Source: CAZSBB01 sp964605235 (GTDB taxonomy: Bacteria > Planctomycetota > Phycisphaerae > Phycisphaerales > Phycisphaeraceae). From it: a DNA stretch of 12,249 nt. Positions 1 to 5,977 of this stretch are shown piece by piece (the first letter of the stretch is position 1; every line of letters starts with the position of its first letter). The notes under the pieces are model-generated. The model searched no databases. It saw only the letters and a list, made by a program, of their open reading frames with translations, and had not been told where the DNA came from. Position numbers and translations under genes: made by a program. The stretch lies in NCBI GenBank assembly GCA_964605235.1, contig CAZSBB010000069.1, positions 1 through 12,249 of the forward strand, written 5' to 3'.

Positions 1-261
1 CCGAGGGGATGACGCATTATGACATCCGGTCGCAAATGGCGCGAATCGCTCTAAGACAGCTCCGAATAAGCATGGCGAGCCTGGTTGGAGGGTGTGGGCG
101 CCCGGGGCTTGATGTGGTGCGCAGGATGCGCTGATGCACTCATGTCCCGGTGTTCACCTGCCGGTTTCACGGGCTTGTGCTCAGGCAACCCGGTCCCTGC
201 GGCAACGTGGCGCCGCGAACCGTTCCCGACCTGCTCTGGACGAACATGGCCGGTAAAGCCG
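1..261. other. No identifiable gene; left-edge intergenic or ncRNA-like stretch
   Basis: I see no supported coding region here. The open frames crossing it are extensions of frames antisense to, or shifted from, rnpA and show no family resemblance. The yidD gene that often follows rnpA is not recognisable on the minus strand. I looked for the conserved cores of SRP RNA, RNase P RNA and tmRNA and found none. On the minus strand a CATAAT hexamer lies near the left edge (about 15-20) and could be the -10 of a gene outside the window, but no good -35 accompanies it. Confidence 0.4.
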
Positions 262-669
262 CTAACGGGCGTCCTCGTCGGCACGGGTCTGCTGCCGCGC
301 TCGCCGGCCCCATTGCAGATGCACCCCGCGCACCCCGGCGGACAGCAATTGCTGGTACTCCGCCAACGCCAGCGGCGGATGCGGCCAGACCTGCACCACC
401 AGGTCATAGCCCGCCGGCCAGTCGTGTTGCCCCAGCCGAAACGCCTCGCGCAGCAACCGCTTGATGCGATTGCGCACCACGGCCGTGCCCACCCGTCGCG
501 GCACGCTCAACCCCAGCCGACAGTGCGTCTGGCCGTTGGGACAACCGCTCACGGCAATCGGCCCGAGACTCTTGCGCACCTTCGCCGCGCGCACCGCCGC
601 GAACGCCCGCTGGCCATGCAGGCGCTGGGCGGCGGTGAAGCGCAATCGGCGTGCGGAGGGCTCGCTCAT
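262..669 (-). CDS. rnpA: Ribonuclease P protein component
   Basis: This is the protein subunit of RNase P, which binds the catalytic RNA and helps it remove 5' leaders from precursor tRNAs in the cytoplasm. The 135-residue product has the family layout: an N-terminal F-x-x-V region (11-27), a central strand reading LGLSVPRRVG (52-61), then the signature RNRIKRLLREAFR at residues 66-78, the RNA-binding RNR motif helix, and a YDLVV strand (88-92). Length is typical, with a basic tail. It starts at ATG 669 and stops with TAG at 262-264; no strong Shine-Dalgarno precedes it. Unusually, rpmH is not directly upstream: the 132-base gap to the next gene encodes no L34-like Lys/Arg-rich peptide, and no yidD follows. 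The family call is secure; the exact start is less so. Confidence 0.95.
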   Translation of the reverse strand: MSEPSARRLRFTAAQRLHGQRAFAAVRAAKVRKSLGPIAVSGCPNGQTHCRLGLSVPRRVGTAVVRNRIKRLLREAFRLGQHDWPAGYDLVVQVWPHPPLALAEYQQLLSAGVRGVHLQWGRRARQQTRADEDAR

Positions 670-710
670 GGCCGGTGGGTTTACCTGTGGCGCAAATGGA
701 TGGCAATCAG

Positions 711-739
711 TTAGCTCCGGGTCAATGACCCGGGGCTAA
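711..739. repeat. 14-bp-arm palindromic hairpin between rnpA and the putative lipoprotein gene
   Basis: TTAGCTCCGGGTCA and TGACCCGGGGCTAA are inverted around a single A, with one mismatch in 14 pairs; the core CCGGGTCA/TGACCCGG is perfect. It lies 42 bases upstream of the rnpA ATG and 63 bases beyond the stop of the putative lipoprotein gene. No T-tract follows on the minus strand, so it is not a classical intrinsic terminator. It could be a short interspersed palindrome, a factor-dependent termination or mRNA-end hairpin, or an operator overlapping a weak rnpA promoter. Confidence 0.6.
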
Positions 740-764
740 ATGGAACGGCACGGGTCGATGTAAA
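735..764 (-). promoter_or_regulatory. Weak candidate sigma70-type promoter for rnpA
   Basis: On the minus strand TTTACA (764-759, one mismatch to TTGACA) is followed after 18 bases by TTTAGC (740-735), a poor -10 matching TATAAT at three positions. The -10 overlaps the palindrome at 711-739. It is offered because rnpA, separated from the upstream gene by a hairpin, plausibly needs its own promoter. The evidence is weak. Confidence 0.22.
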
Positions 765-801
765 CCACTATCAGGAAGCCGTTCGACAACACAGCCCCCC
801 A

Positions 802-2559
802 TTACTGCTCCGTCGCCGCCGGCATGGTGATCCACGGATTGTCCTGCACCGCCTGGGGAACCGGTTGCGCCGCGGGCGTGCCGCCGGGGACCACCACCGG
901 GCCGTCGAGCGGCTCGAGTCGTTCCAGCGTTGCCGGGGCGGTGGACCGTCGCGGCGCGGGGGTCGTCACCGTTTGCACCACCGGCTGAGGTTGCGGTTGG
1001 GGCTGCGGCGCGGGCTGCACCACCGGCGGCAACAGCGTCTGCGGCGCCACTGGCTGTGGCGTGGATCGCACCACCGGTTGAGGCGCGGCCGGGGCGGATT
1101 GCATCGTCGGCTGGGGAACGCGCGCGTGGGGCGATGACACCCCCGGCGCGGGGATCTTCACGCTGCCGGCGGGGGGGACGAACAGCTTGGGACTGAGCCC
1201 CACGAACTGCAGGTTTGACACCCGGCCGAACCCACGCGGCTGGCTGTGAATGCCCAACTCCGGCGACCAGTTCCAGAATGACCAGTGCCGCGGAATCACC
1301 ACGCCGTCGAGCAACACGAAGTTGTCATACAGAATCGCATGCGGCTGAGCCTGGGCGACCGCTTCAGGACCCTTGCCGTAGGTCACGATGTACGCCATCG
1401 CCCGCAGCCAGTTGGTGCCGGGATCGACATACGCGATGTACCAGTCATCGGGCGCGTCACCCACGCCCGCGCCGAAAGTGATCTTCACCGCCGGGTGCGG
1501 CTGGCCATTGAGAATCTGCGGCGGCAAGGCTTCCTGAATCGCGCCCCGGTCGTCGAGCTTGAACGGCGCCGCCAGGAAGTAGGGCCAGGTCAGCATATGA
1601 AAACGCGGCTTGTCGAGCTGGCTGTCGGCGGGATAGACCCAGGCGTCCTGGCCATCGAACACCAGCACCGTGCCGTCACGCAGGTCGGCGCGCACCCGGC
1701 TCAGCGCCGTGTCGAAGATGAACCGGCCGTCGATCACCCGCCGGTCGCCGAAGTCCACCGCGATGTGGGCGGAGATGCCTTCCTCCCGGTTCCACACACT
1801 GCCGCCGTGCGCTGCTTCCATGCGCTGCACGAACGCCAGGGCATCGCGCGACGCAGCCTGCTGCCGACGGATCAAGTCCTGCTGCTGGCGGGCGTGCGCC
1901 TGGGCGCGGGCCTGAGCCTGGACATCCACATGCTCGACCACGGCGGAGCTGGCGACCGGCGCGGGCGCCAGCGGGGCGGCTTCCACCAGTTGCGGCGCAG
2001 CCGGGCCCGCCGGTTGCGGGGTCAGCGGCATCATGCCGTCGCTGCGGCCGGCGGTGGCGTTGGCGTCCAGCGCCACGTCGGCGATCTCCACTTCCGTCGG
2101 CTGCGGCAGGCGCTCGATGCGCATCGGTTGGGCGGGCGCCGTCTGCGGTTGCGGCGTGCCGGCAGCAGGTTGCCGAGGCTTGTCACCGCCCAGCCCCAGG
2201 AATGACCAGAAACTGCGTTTGGGCTCGGTGGGCGCGGCAGCAGCGGCCGGGTCCGGCGAAAGCCGTTGCAATTCAACGGGCTGTTCCAACTGCGGAGCCG
2301 GCGGCGTGGCTTCGGCGGTGCGCAATTCGGCGCGCGACTGCGCTTCCTGGATGCGAATGGGTTCGGTATCGCCCACGCGCTGCACTTCCAGCCCGCCCAT
2401 CTGTTGGCGCATCTGTTCGAGTTGCGCCTGCATCTGCGCGTCTTCCTGGGCGCGGCGGGCGGAGGGGTTCTGACAGGCGATCTGGCTGCCGCACAGGCTG
2501 ACCATGCCCAGCAGCGCACAAGCGGTGCGCCACGGCCGACGGTTGCGTCGCTCGTTCAT
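802..2559 (-). CDS. Proline/glutamine-rich putative lipoprotein with LolA-like (DUF6503-like) core
   Basis: A 585-residue predicted exported protein of unknown function. Residues 1-29 form a basic then hydrophobic signal ending in SQIAC; Cys29 is a possible lipid-attachment site, but the Gln at -3 is atypical. Residues 38-60 are Gln/Met/Glu-rich and may form a short coiled coil. Residues 85-235 are low-complexity Pro/Ala/Gln. Residues about 238-465 look like a folded beta-rich domain (AHGGSVW at 250-256, an FDGQDAWVY strand at 301-309, repeated aromatics) resembling LolA-like or DUF6503 proteins, a tentative match. Residues 466-585 are again Pro/Gln-rich, with PQPQPQPQP at 519-527. The start ATG 2559 is fixed by AAAGGAG at 2573-2567 with 7-base spacing. 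The gene lies 33 bases after the ylbF-like gene, so the two are probably one operon. Location (outer membrane or periplasm) is inferred. Confidence 0.75.
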   Translation of the reverse strand: MNERRNRRPWRTACALLGMVSLCGSQIACQNPSARRAQEDAQMQAQLEQMRQQMGGLEVQRVGDTEPIRIQEAQSRAELRTAEATPPAPQLEQPVELQRLSPDPAAAAAPTEPKRSFWSFLGLGGDKPRQPAAGTPQPQTAPAQPMRIERLPQPTEVEIADVALDANATAGRSDGMMPLTPQPAGPAAPQLVEAAPLAPAPVASSAVVEHVDVQAQARAQAHARQQQDLIRRQQAASRDALAFVQRMEAAHGGSVWNREEGISAHIAVDFGDRRVIDGRFIFDTALSRVRADLRDGTVLVFDGQDAWVYPADSQLDKPRFHMLTWPYFLAAPFKLDDRGAIQEALPPQILNGQPHPAVKITFGAGVGDAPDDWYIAYVDPGTNWLRAMAYIVTYGKGPEAVAQAQPHAILYDNFVLLDGVVIPRHWSFWNWSPELGIHSQPRGFGRVSNLQFVGLSPKLFVPPAGSVKIPAPGVSSPHARVPQPTMQSAPAAPQPVVRSTPQPVAPQTLLPPVVQPAPQPQPQPQPVVQTVTTPAPRRSTAPATLERLEPLDGPVVVPGGTPAAQPVPQAVQDNPWITMPAATEQ

Positions 2560-2592
2560 CGACAGTCTCCTTTGCCAGCCGGCGGGACGTTT

Positions 2593-3006
2593 TTACCCGG
2601 GGTGAATGATGCCCGCGACATTGGGATTGCCCAGCGGGGTTTCCGCCGCCGCCGGGGGGCCGCCCATTTCCGCGCCCAGATCGCCGCTGATCGCCTGATC
2701 GACCTGCTGCATCAGGTCCAGGTAATCCATCTGCGCCATCTGGAAACTCTGCAGGGTGAGATTGCGGGCGACGGCGTTCTGCAGCTTCTCGAGCTTGCGT
2801 TTGTCCTCGACCTCGATCGGCCGACCTTGCGATTGCTTTTCCATCAGGCCCTGCGCCAGCCGCTGATAGTCGGTCAGGGCGCGTTGGGCTTCGATGTCTT
2901 TCTCCAGCGCGGTCAGGGCCGCGGTGAGCTTCTTGGCGATGGTGTGCTCGGCAATCTGATCGCCCAGCGCGCGGGCGGCAGTGAGGATTTCTTCGGTGCT
3001 GGGCAT
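2593..3006 (-). CDS. YlbF/YmcA-family protein (Com_YlbF)
   Basis: The 137-residue product is almost wholly alpha-helical: helices near 4-20, 22-45, 46-60 and 66-107, followed by a Gly/Pro-rich tail (108-137). The pattern of an N-terminal amphipathic helix, DYQRLAQ (46-52) and a long charged helix with LQNAVARN (75-82) matches the small helical YlbF/YmcA family. In Bacillus those proteins form a complex affecting RNase Y-dependent mRNA processing and competence; whether this distant homolog does so is unknown. Start ATG 3006 is preceded by AGGA at 3017-3014. It is first in a likely two-gene operon with the putative lipoprotein gene. A structural role, or binding the neighbouring exported protein, cannot be excluded. 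Confidence 0.78.
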   Translation of the reverse strand: MPSTEEILTAARALGDQIAEHTIAKKLTAALTALEKDIEAQRALTDYQRLAQGLMEKQSQGRPIEVEDKRKLEKLQNAVARNLTLQSFQMAQMDYLDLMQQVDQAISGDLGAEMGGPPAAAETPLGNPNVAGIIHPG

Positions 3007-3031
3007 GAGGGAGTCCTATGGGAAATAGAGA

Positions 3032-3167
3032 AAGACCAAGGTTAAATCATTTTCACCACGGAGGCACAGGGAACCCAGAGAAATGCGCCATATGCCATGC
3101 ATTTGCAGTCTGGATTGCGGTCAGTCTTGGTCTTGCTCTCTGTGACCTCGGTGCCTCGGTGGTGAAA
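3032..3167. repeat. Long imperfect inverted repeat (CACCACGGAGGCAC type)
   Basis: The left part carries AAGACCAAG at 3032-3040 and then TTTCACCACGGAGGCAC from 3051, ending in CAGAG near 3080. The right part carries the inverse: CTTGGTCTT at 3126-3134, and CTCTGTG with GTGCCTCGGTGGTGAAA up to 3167. The 9-base arms are perfect and the longer arms match with scattered mismatches. This motif class (caccacggaggcac...cagag) recurs between genes in many environmental bacterial genomes, from memory. The right arm ends 22 bases beyond the aldo/keto reductase stop, so RNA folding there could also end or protect that transcript. The element is less GC-rich than its surroundings. Confidence 0.72.
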
Positions 3168-3188
3168 TCTTCGCTGCTTTACGGTTGC

Positions 3189-4262
3189 TTACGCCGGCGA
3201 CAGCTCGGGACGCAGGTACGCGCTGCGGATGCTGCCGGTGGGCGTGACGCTGCTCTTCCAGTCGCAGGGATGGGCGTCGGCGCCCAGGTAAAAGTCCACG
3301 GCATACAGTTCCGCCAACTGCTTGAGCGTGGCCGCGCTTAGCGCTGGTCCATCGGCGGCGGCGGTGAACTCATCCACATCGCCCGCCGACAGCAGGTTCG
3401 GCTCCACGCTCACCAGCGTGGGGTAGCTCAGCAGCCACTGGAACGCGAGCTGGCGGATCGAGTAGCCGTATTGCCGGGCGATGGGGCGGATGACTTCGTT
3501 CTTTTTCAGCCCGTAAATCAGCCAGTTCTTGTCGCGGAACTTGCGATGGTCGTGCGCGGGGAACTGGTGGTTGGGGCTGGTGAACTCTTCGTCGAGGATG
3601 CCCGAGTTGGTCGGCACGCGGGCGATGACGCCGCCGCGCCCGCGCTGCTGGGCGATCTCGCAGAACTCCCGGCCGGGGTCCTGTTCGTACAGATTGAAAA
3701 CCGTCTGCACCACCGCCGCGTCATGTTGAATGAACGCCTGATAGCCTTCCTCGCGCCAGCCGATGGCGGGGCCCAGGGCGATGCCCCAGTGGCGGATTTT
3801 GCCTTGCTCCTGCAGCTTGGTCAGCGCGGCAAACAACTCATCCTGATACTGCGGCAGCTTGAGGTTGTGCGCCTGGTACAGGTCGATGCAGTCGATGCCC
3901 AGCCGCTGGAGGGACATTTCCAGGTCGTACTGGAGGAACTTGGCGGAGAAGTCCTGTCGGCGTTCGCGGTGGCCGCCTTGTTCGCCGGGGTCGCTGTAGA
4001 AGTCGTAGCCGAACTTGGTGGAGATGACCAGATTATCGCGCCCGGCGTAGCGAATGGTCTGCGCCAGCAGCAGCTCGGCGCGGCCGTTGCCATACGCCGC
4101 GGCGGAGTCGAAAAAGTTCACCCCGCGGTCCACGGCATGGTTCTGCAGCCGAACGCCCTCGCTGTCGGAGAAGTCGCCCCACCAGTTGGTGCCAAACACG
4201 AAATTGCCAAAACCCAGCACAGAGACATTCAGGTCAGTGCCAGGGATGGTGCGGTATTGCAT
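3189..4262 (-). CDS. Aldo/keto reductase family oxidoreductase
   Basis: A cytosolic NAD(P)H-dependent carbonyl reductase of the AKR superfamily, with a TIM-barrel fold. Counted from the first of two possible starts (TTG 4271), the catalytic tetrad is intact: Asp55 and Tyr60 in the FFDSAAAYG segment, Lys86 in STKFGY and His135 in LYQAHN; subtract 3 for the chosen start. Later segments (RHWGIALG, VVQTVFNLYEQ, GVIARVP, LAFQWLLSYP) follow family order, and 357 residues is usual for the group. ATG 4262 is preferred because GGAG at 4276-4273 stands 10 bases before it; the same site would be one base from the TTG. It looks monocistronic, flanked by repeats on both sides. Substrate is unknown. The C-terminal DFYLGADAHPCDWKSS region lies outside the generic barrel and is not assigned. 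Confidence 0.92.
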   Translation of the reverse strand: MQYRTIPGTDLNVSVLGFGNFVFGTNWWGDFSDSEGVRLQNHAVDRGVNFFDSAAAYGNGRAELLLAQTIRYAGRDNLVISTKFGYDFYSDPGEQGGHRERRQDFSAKFLQYDLEMSLQRLGIDCIDLYQAHNLKLPQYQDELFAALTKLQEQGKIRHWGIALGPAIGWREEGYQAFIQHDAAVVQTVFNLYEQDPGREFCEIAQQRGRGGVIARVPTNSGILDEEFTSPNHQFPAHDHRKFRDKNWLIYGLKKNEVIRPIARQYGYSIRQLAFQWLLSYPTLVSVEPNLLSAGDVDEFTAAADGPALSAATLKQLAELYAVDFYLGADAHPCDWKSSVTPTGSIRSAYLRPELSPA

Positions 4263-4272
4263 AACTTTCAAA

Positions 4273-4276
4273 CTCC
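4273..4276 (-). promoter_or_regulatory. Shine-Dalgarno site deciding the aldo/keto reductase start
   Basis: GGAG on the minus strand is 10 bases from ATG 4262 but only one base from the in-frame TTG at 4271, so it supports the ATG. Confidence 0.55.
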
Positions 4277-4288
4277 GGGCGGGTCGGG

Positions 4289-4316
4289 ATCAAATAGTTT
4301 ACCGGCCCAGCGTTAA
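4289..4316 (-). promoter_or_regulatory. Candidate promoter of the aldo/keto reductase gene
   Basis: On the minus strand TTAACG (4316-4311, four of six matches to TTGACA) is followed after 16 bases by TTTGAT (4294-4289, four of six to TATAAT). A start about 7 bases further would give a leader near 20 bases containing the GGAG site. The AT content here stands out locally. It is plausible but unproven. Confidence 0.33.
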
Positions 4317-4343
4317 CCTTTCATTTCAGCCCCCCCCAAAGCC

Positions 4344-4445
4344 GCGGATGAGCGCAGCGAATCCGGGGGATAACACCCTCGCGCCGCCAATCCCGCGGAG
4401 GGGGCATTGTGGCTTCCAACCCCCGGATGCGCTGCACCCATCCGC
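4344..4445. repeat. Inverted repeat with 26-bp arms and an inner hairpin
   Basis: The arm at 4344-4369 (starting GCGGATGAGCGCAGCG) pairs with 4420-4445 at 23 of 26 positions. Between them CCCTCGCG (from about 4376) and CGCGGAGGG (about 4394-4402) can form an inner stem with a bulge, so the whole folds as nested hairpins. It occupies the gap between the aldo/keto reductase and GGQ-protein genes, which is otherwise non-coding. It resembles REP-like palindromic units; no transposase gene is nearby. Confidence 0.68.
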
Positions 4446-4502
4446 AGCTTCACCCCCTCAACCTTTTCTGTCTTCCATCCCTGCCTTCATCTCTCTCCTG
4501 CT

Positions 4503-4524
4503 TCATCCGTGTTCATCTGTGGCA
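4503..4524 (+). repeat. Short interspersed motif (TTCATCCGTGTTCATCTGTGG)
   Basis: A 22-base AT-richer tract followed by A7, 17 bases from the stop of the GGQ-protein gene. The CATCCGTGTTCATCTGTGG motif is one I know as a recurrent intergenic sequence of environmental bacteria (recollection, not a search). Its partner arm is not visible nearby, so it may be a half element. Read on the minus strand it gives T7 and then the motif, downstream of the GGQ gene, but without a GC-rich stem before the T-run. Confidence 0.45.
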
Positions 4525-4540
4525 AAAAAACCAGCACCCC

Positions 4541-5053
4541 TCACCGCAACGGCGCCAGCCCGACCGCCTTACGTTGCTCATTGAGCTGTACCCACGCCGG
4601 CGGATGCTGCCGGATGAAGCGTTGCAACTGGCTGGCGCTGCACCCGAGCGCCGCCGCCGCGTCGCCGACCTGCCAGCCGGCGTGGGCGAGCTGGTCCAGC
4701 GCCTCGGCGAGCAGGGCGGGAAAGTCGGCATGCTCGGGATTCACCCGCACCAGTGGCCCACCGCAGCGCTCCCGCCACAACGCGCTGGGGCCGTCCGCCG
4801 CCGGGCAGCGCAGCGTGACCGCCAGCTTCAACCGCAACCTAAACAGTGCGGCCGCGCGATTGCGCGCCTGCTCCCGGCGTTCGCCGGCGCTCGCTTCCAA
4901 CCCCGTCGGCTCATGCCGGGCGACCACCGCCGACTCCGTTTTGTTGCGATGCTGACCCCCCGGCCCACTGCCCCGCGCCGTGCGCAGCGTCACCTGCCGC
5001 AGCAACAGCGGTTCAGGCCAGCCCGCAGGATGTCCCGATGCTTGTTCCGTCAT
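4541..5053 (-). CDS. Small RF-1-domain (GGQ) protein with helix-turn-helix-like C-terminus
   Basis: A 170-residue protein related to ArfB/PrfH-type peptidyl-tRNA hydrolases. The signature RTARGSGPGGQHRNKT spans residues 24-39, with the catalytic GGQ at 32-34, followed by VVARHEPTGLEA (43-54) and REQARNRAAAL (60-70), the order of the RF-1 domain. It lacks the stop-codon-recognition domains of RF1/RF2. In place of the short Lys/Arg-rich tail ArfB uses to enter the mRNA channel, residues 127-149 read like a helix-turn-helix (WQVGDAAAALGCSASQLQRFI), followed by VQLNEQRKAVGLAPLR. It probably releases peptides from ribosomes in rescue; how it recognises its target is open. Start ATG 5053 has no Shine-Dalgarno but a TACCAT box 6 bases before it, suggesting leaderless translation. 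Confidence 0.85.
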   Translation of the reverse strand: MTEQASGHPAGWPEPLLLRQVTLRTARGSGPGGQHRNKTESAVVARHEPTGLEASAGERREQARNRAAALFRLRLKLAVTLRCPAADGPSALWRERCGGPLVRVNPEHADFPALLAEALDQLAHAGWQVGDAAAALGCSASQLQRFIRQHPPAWVQLNEQRKAVGLAPLR

Positions 5054-5059
5054 GCTGTG

Positions 5060-5065
5060 ATGGTA
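5060..5065 (-). promoter_or_regulatory. -10 box of a probable leaderless promoter (GGQ protein)
   Basis: TACCAT on the minus strand ends exactly 6 bases before ATG 5053. Transcription starting at the usual distance from a -10 would begin at or next to the A of ATG. No convincing -35 is seen. Confidence 0.5.
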
Positions 5066-5094
5066 TCCTCCCCATTGGGCAGGAGAAGGGGATT

Positions 5095-5181
5095 ACGAGC
5101 CCCGCGCGTGAGCAAGGGGTTGCGCCGCCGCAGGTTTCGGGATTGCACACCAGCAACCCCTCCCTCACGGTCGGGGCTCGT
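5095..5181 (+). repeat. 87-bp palindromic repeat, copy A
   Basis: Begins ACGAGCCCCGCGCGTGAGC and ends CACGGTCGGGGCTCGT. The outer 28-base arms are inverted repeats of each other at 24 of 28 positions, with a 31-base centre. Copy B at 9892-9978 has the same length and orientation: its first 30 bases differ at one position, its last 26 are identical, and the centre is unrelated. This one lies between the divergent GGQ-protein and DUF1961 genes, 52 bases before the chosen DUF1961 start. It behaves like a REP-type or non-autonomous hairpin element. Confidence 0.85.
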
Positions 5182-5233
5182 CTGATGCACCGCCTGAATG
5201 ATGCTGATTCGCCCAGATGGAGCCGGCTTGATC

Positions 5234-5977
5234 ATGGAGTTCGATTACGAAAACGACGTCCTGCTGCATCAGGACGATTTCGCGCAGGGCTTCGCCCGGT
5301 GGCATCACGAGGGCGTCGGCGAAATCTCTGCCCCGCCCAATGCGGCTCCCGGCATGCGCCTGCACTGCTTCGGCTCCCGGCAGGGACAGGCGGGCTGCAT
5401 GGCGTTCTTCCGTCCCGACCTGCCCGACTGCATCGCTTACGAGTACGACCTGACCGTCCGCAGCCACGGCGGCCTGATCATCAACTACCTGGGCATCCGC
5501 GGCCTCCATGGCGAGGACCTCATCACCGATGCCGCGCGCCTCGAACCCCGCACCGGCATCATGGCGAACTACTTCTCGGCCGTCTGGGGTTTGCAGTCCT
5601 ATCACCTGTCCATCAGCCGGTTCAACGATCAGGGCGAACACACCGGCACCTGCAACATCCGCCGCAACCCCGGCAGCCTGCTGGTGGGCCACGGCATGGA
5701 CCTGGTGACCCAGACCAATCACACCTACCACATCCGTGTCATCAAGGACGCCGGCCACATCGCCCTGTACGTCGATGGCCAGCACGCCCTGGGCACGGTG
5801 GACCACGACGCCGCGCGCGGGCCCATCCCCACGGCCGGTAAATTCGGTTTTCGTCTCATCGGCAGCGATGTCATGGCGGACATCGCCAACTTCCGCGTCT
5901 TCCAGCTCAAACCCAACCGCCACATTTGGGCCGACAGGGCGCAGTATGACCCACGAGTTCCACGGGATGCCCGGTGA
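5234..5977 (+). CDS. DUF1961 family protein (lectin-like beta-sandwich)
   Basis: A 247-residue protein without an evident signal peptide or membrane segment. It follows the DUF1961 pattern (the family of Bacillus YesU, encoded in a rhamnogalacturonan-use locus): LLHQDDFAQGFARW near the start, GGLIINYLGIRG (79-90), YFSAVWGLQSYHLSISR (113-129), HTGTCNIRRNPG (136-147), YVDGQ (179-183) and GKFGFRLIGSDVMADIANF (202-220). Family folds are concanavalin-like jelly rolls; a carbohydrate ligand or enzyme activity is expected from that but not shown. ATG 5234 is chosen because GGAG at 5219-5222 lies 11 bases before it; ATG 5198 would add 12 residues with no ribosome site. The 3' end overlaps the next gene by 32 bases, implying translational coupling with a membrane protease. 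Confidence 0.85.
   Translation: MEFDYENDVLLHQDDFAQGFARWHHEGVGEISAPPNAAPGMRLHCFGSRQGQAGCMAFFRPDLPDCIAYEYDLTVRSHGGLIINYLGIRGLHGEDLITDAARLEPRTGIMANYFSAVWGLQSYHLSISRFNDQGEHTGTCNIRRNPGSLLVGHGMDLVTQTNHTYHIRVIKDAGHIALYVDGQHALGTVDHDAARGPIPTAGKFGFRLIGSDVMADIANFRVFQLKPNRHIWADRAQYDPRVPRDAR

Noticed and set aside
85..714. Long plus-strand open frame across rnpA
   Set aside because: It is antisense to the well-supported rnpA gene, has no family resemblance, and is explained by high GC.
670..801. rpmH (L34) in its usual place before rnpA
   Set aside because: No frame encodes the short Lys/Arg-rich L34 peptide; the gap holds a palindrome and a weak promoter.
1285..2205. 306-codon plus-strand open frame
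   Set aside because: Antisense to the putative lipoprotein gene, with Arg/His-rich composition typical of shadow frames; the minus-strand gene has a signal peptide, a Shine-Dalgarno and a coherent fold.
5081..5091. Purine-rich Shine-Dalgarno-like tract (AGGAGAAGGGG) before repeat copy A
   Set aside because: No ATG or GTG stands at a workable distance before a real coding region; the first GTG is inside the palindrome.
4409..5185. 258-codon plus-strand open frame
   Set aside because: It runs antisense to the GGQ-protein gene and ends inside repeat copy A; no domain is recognisable.
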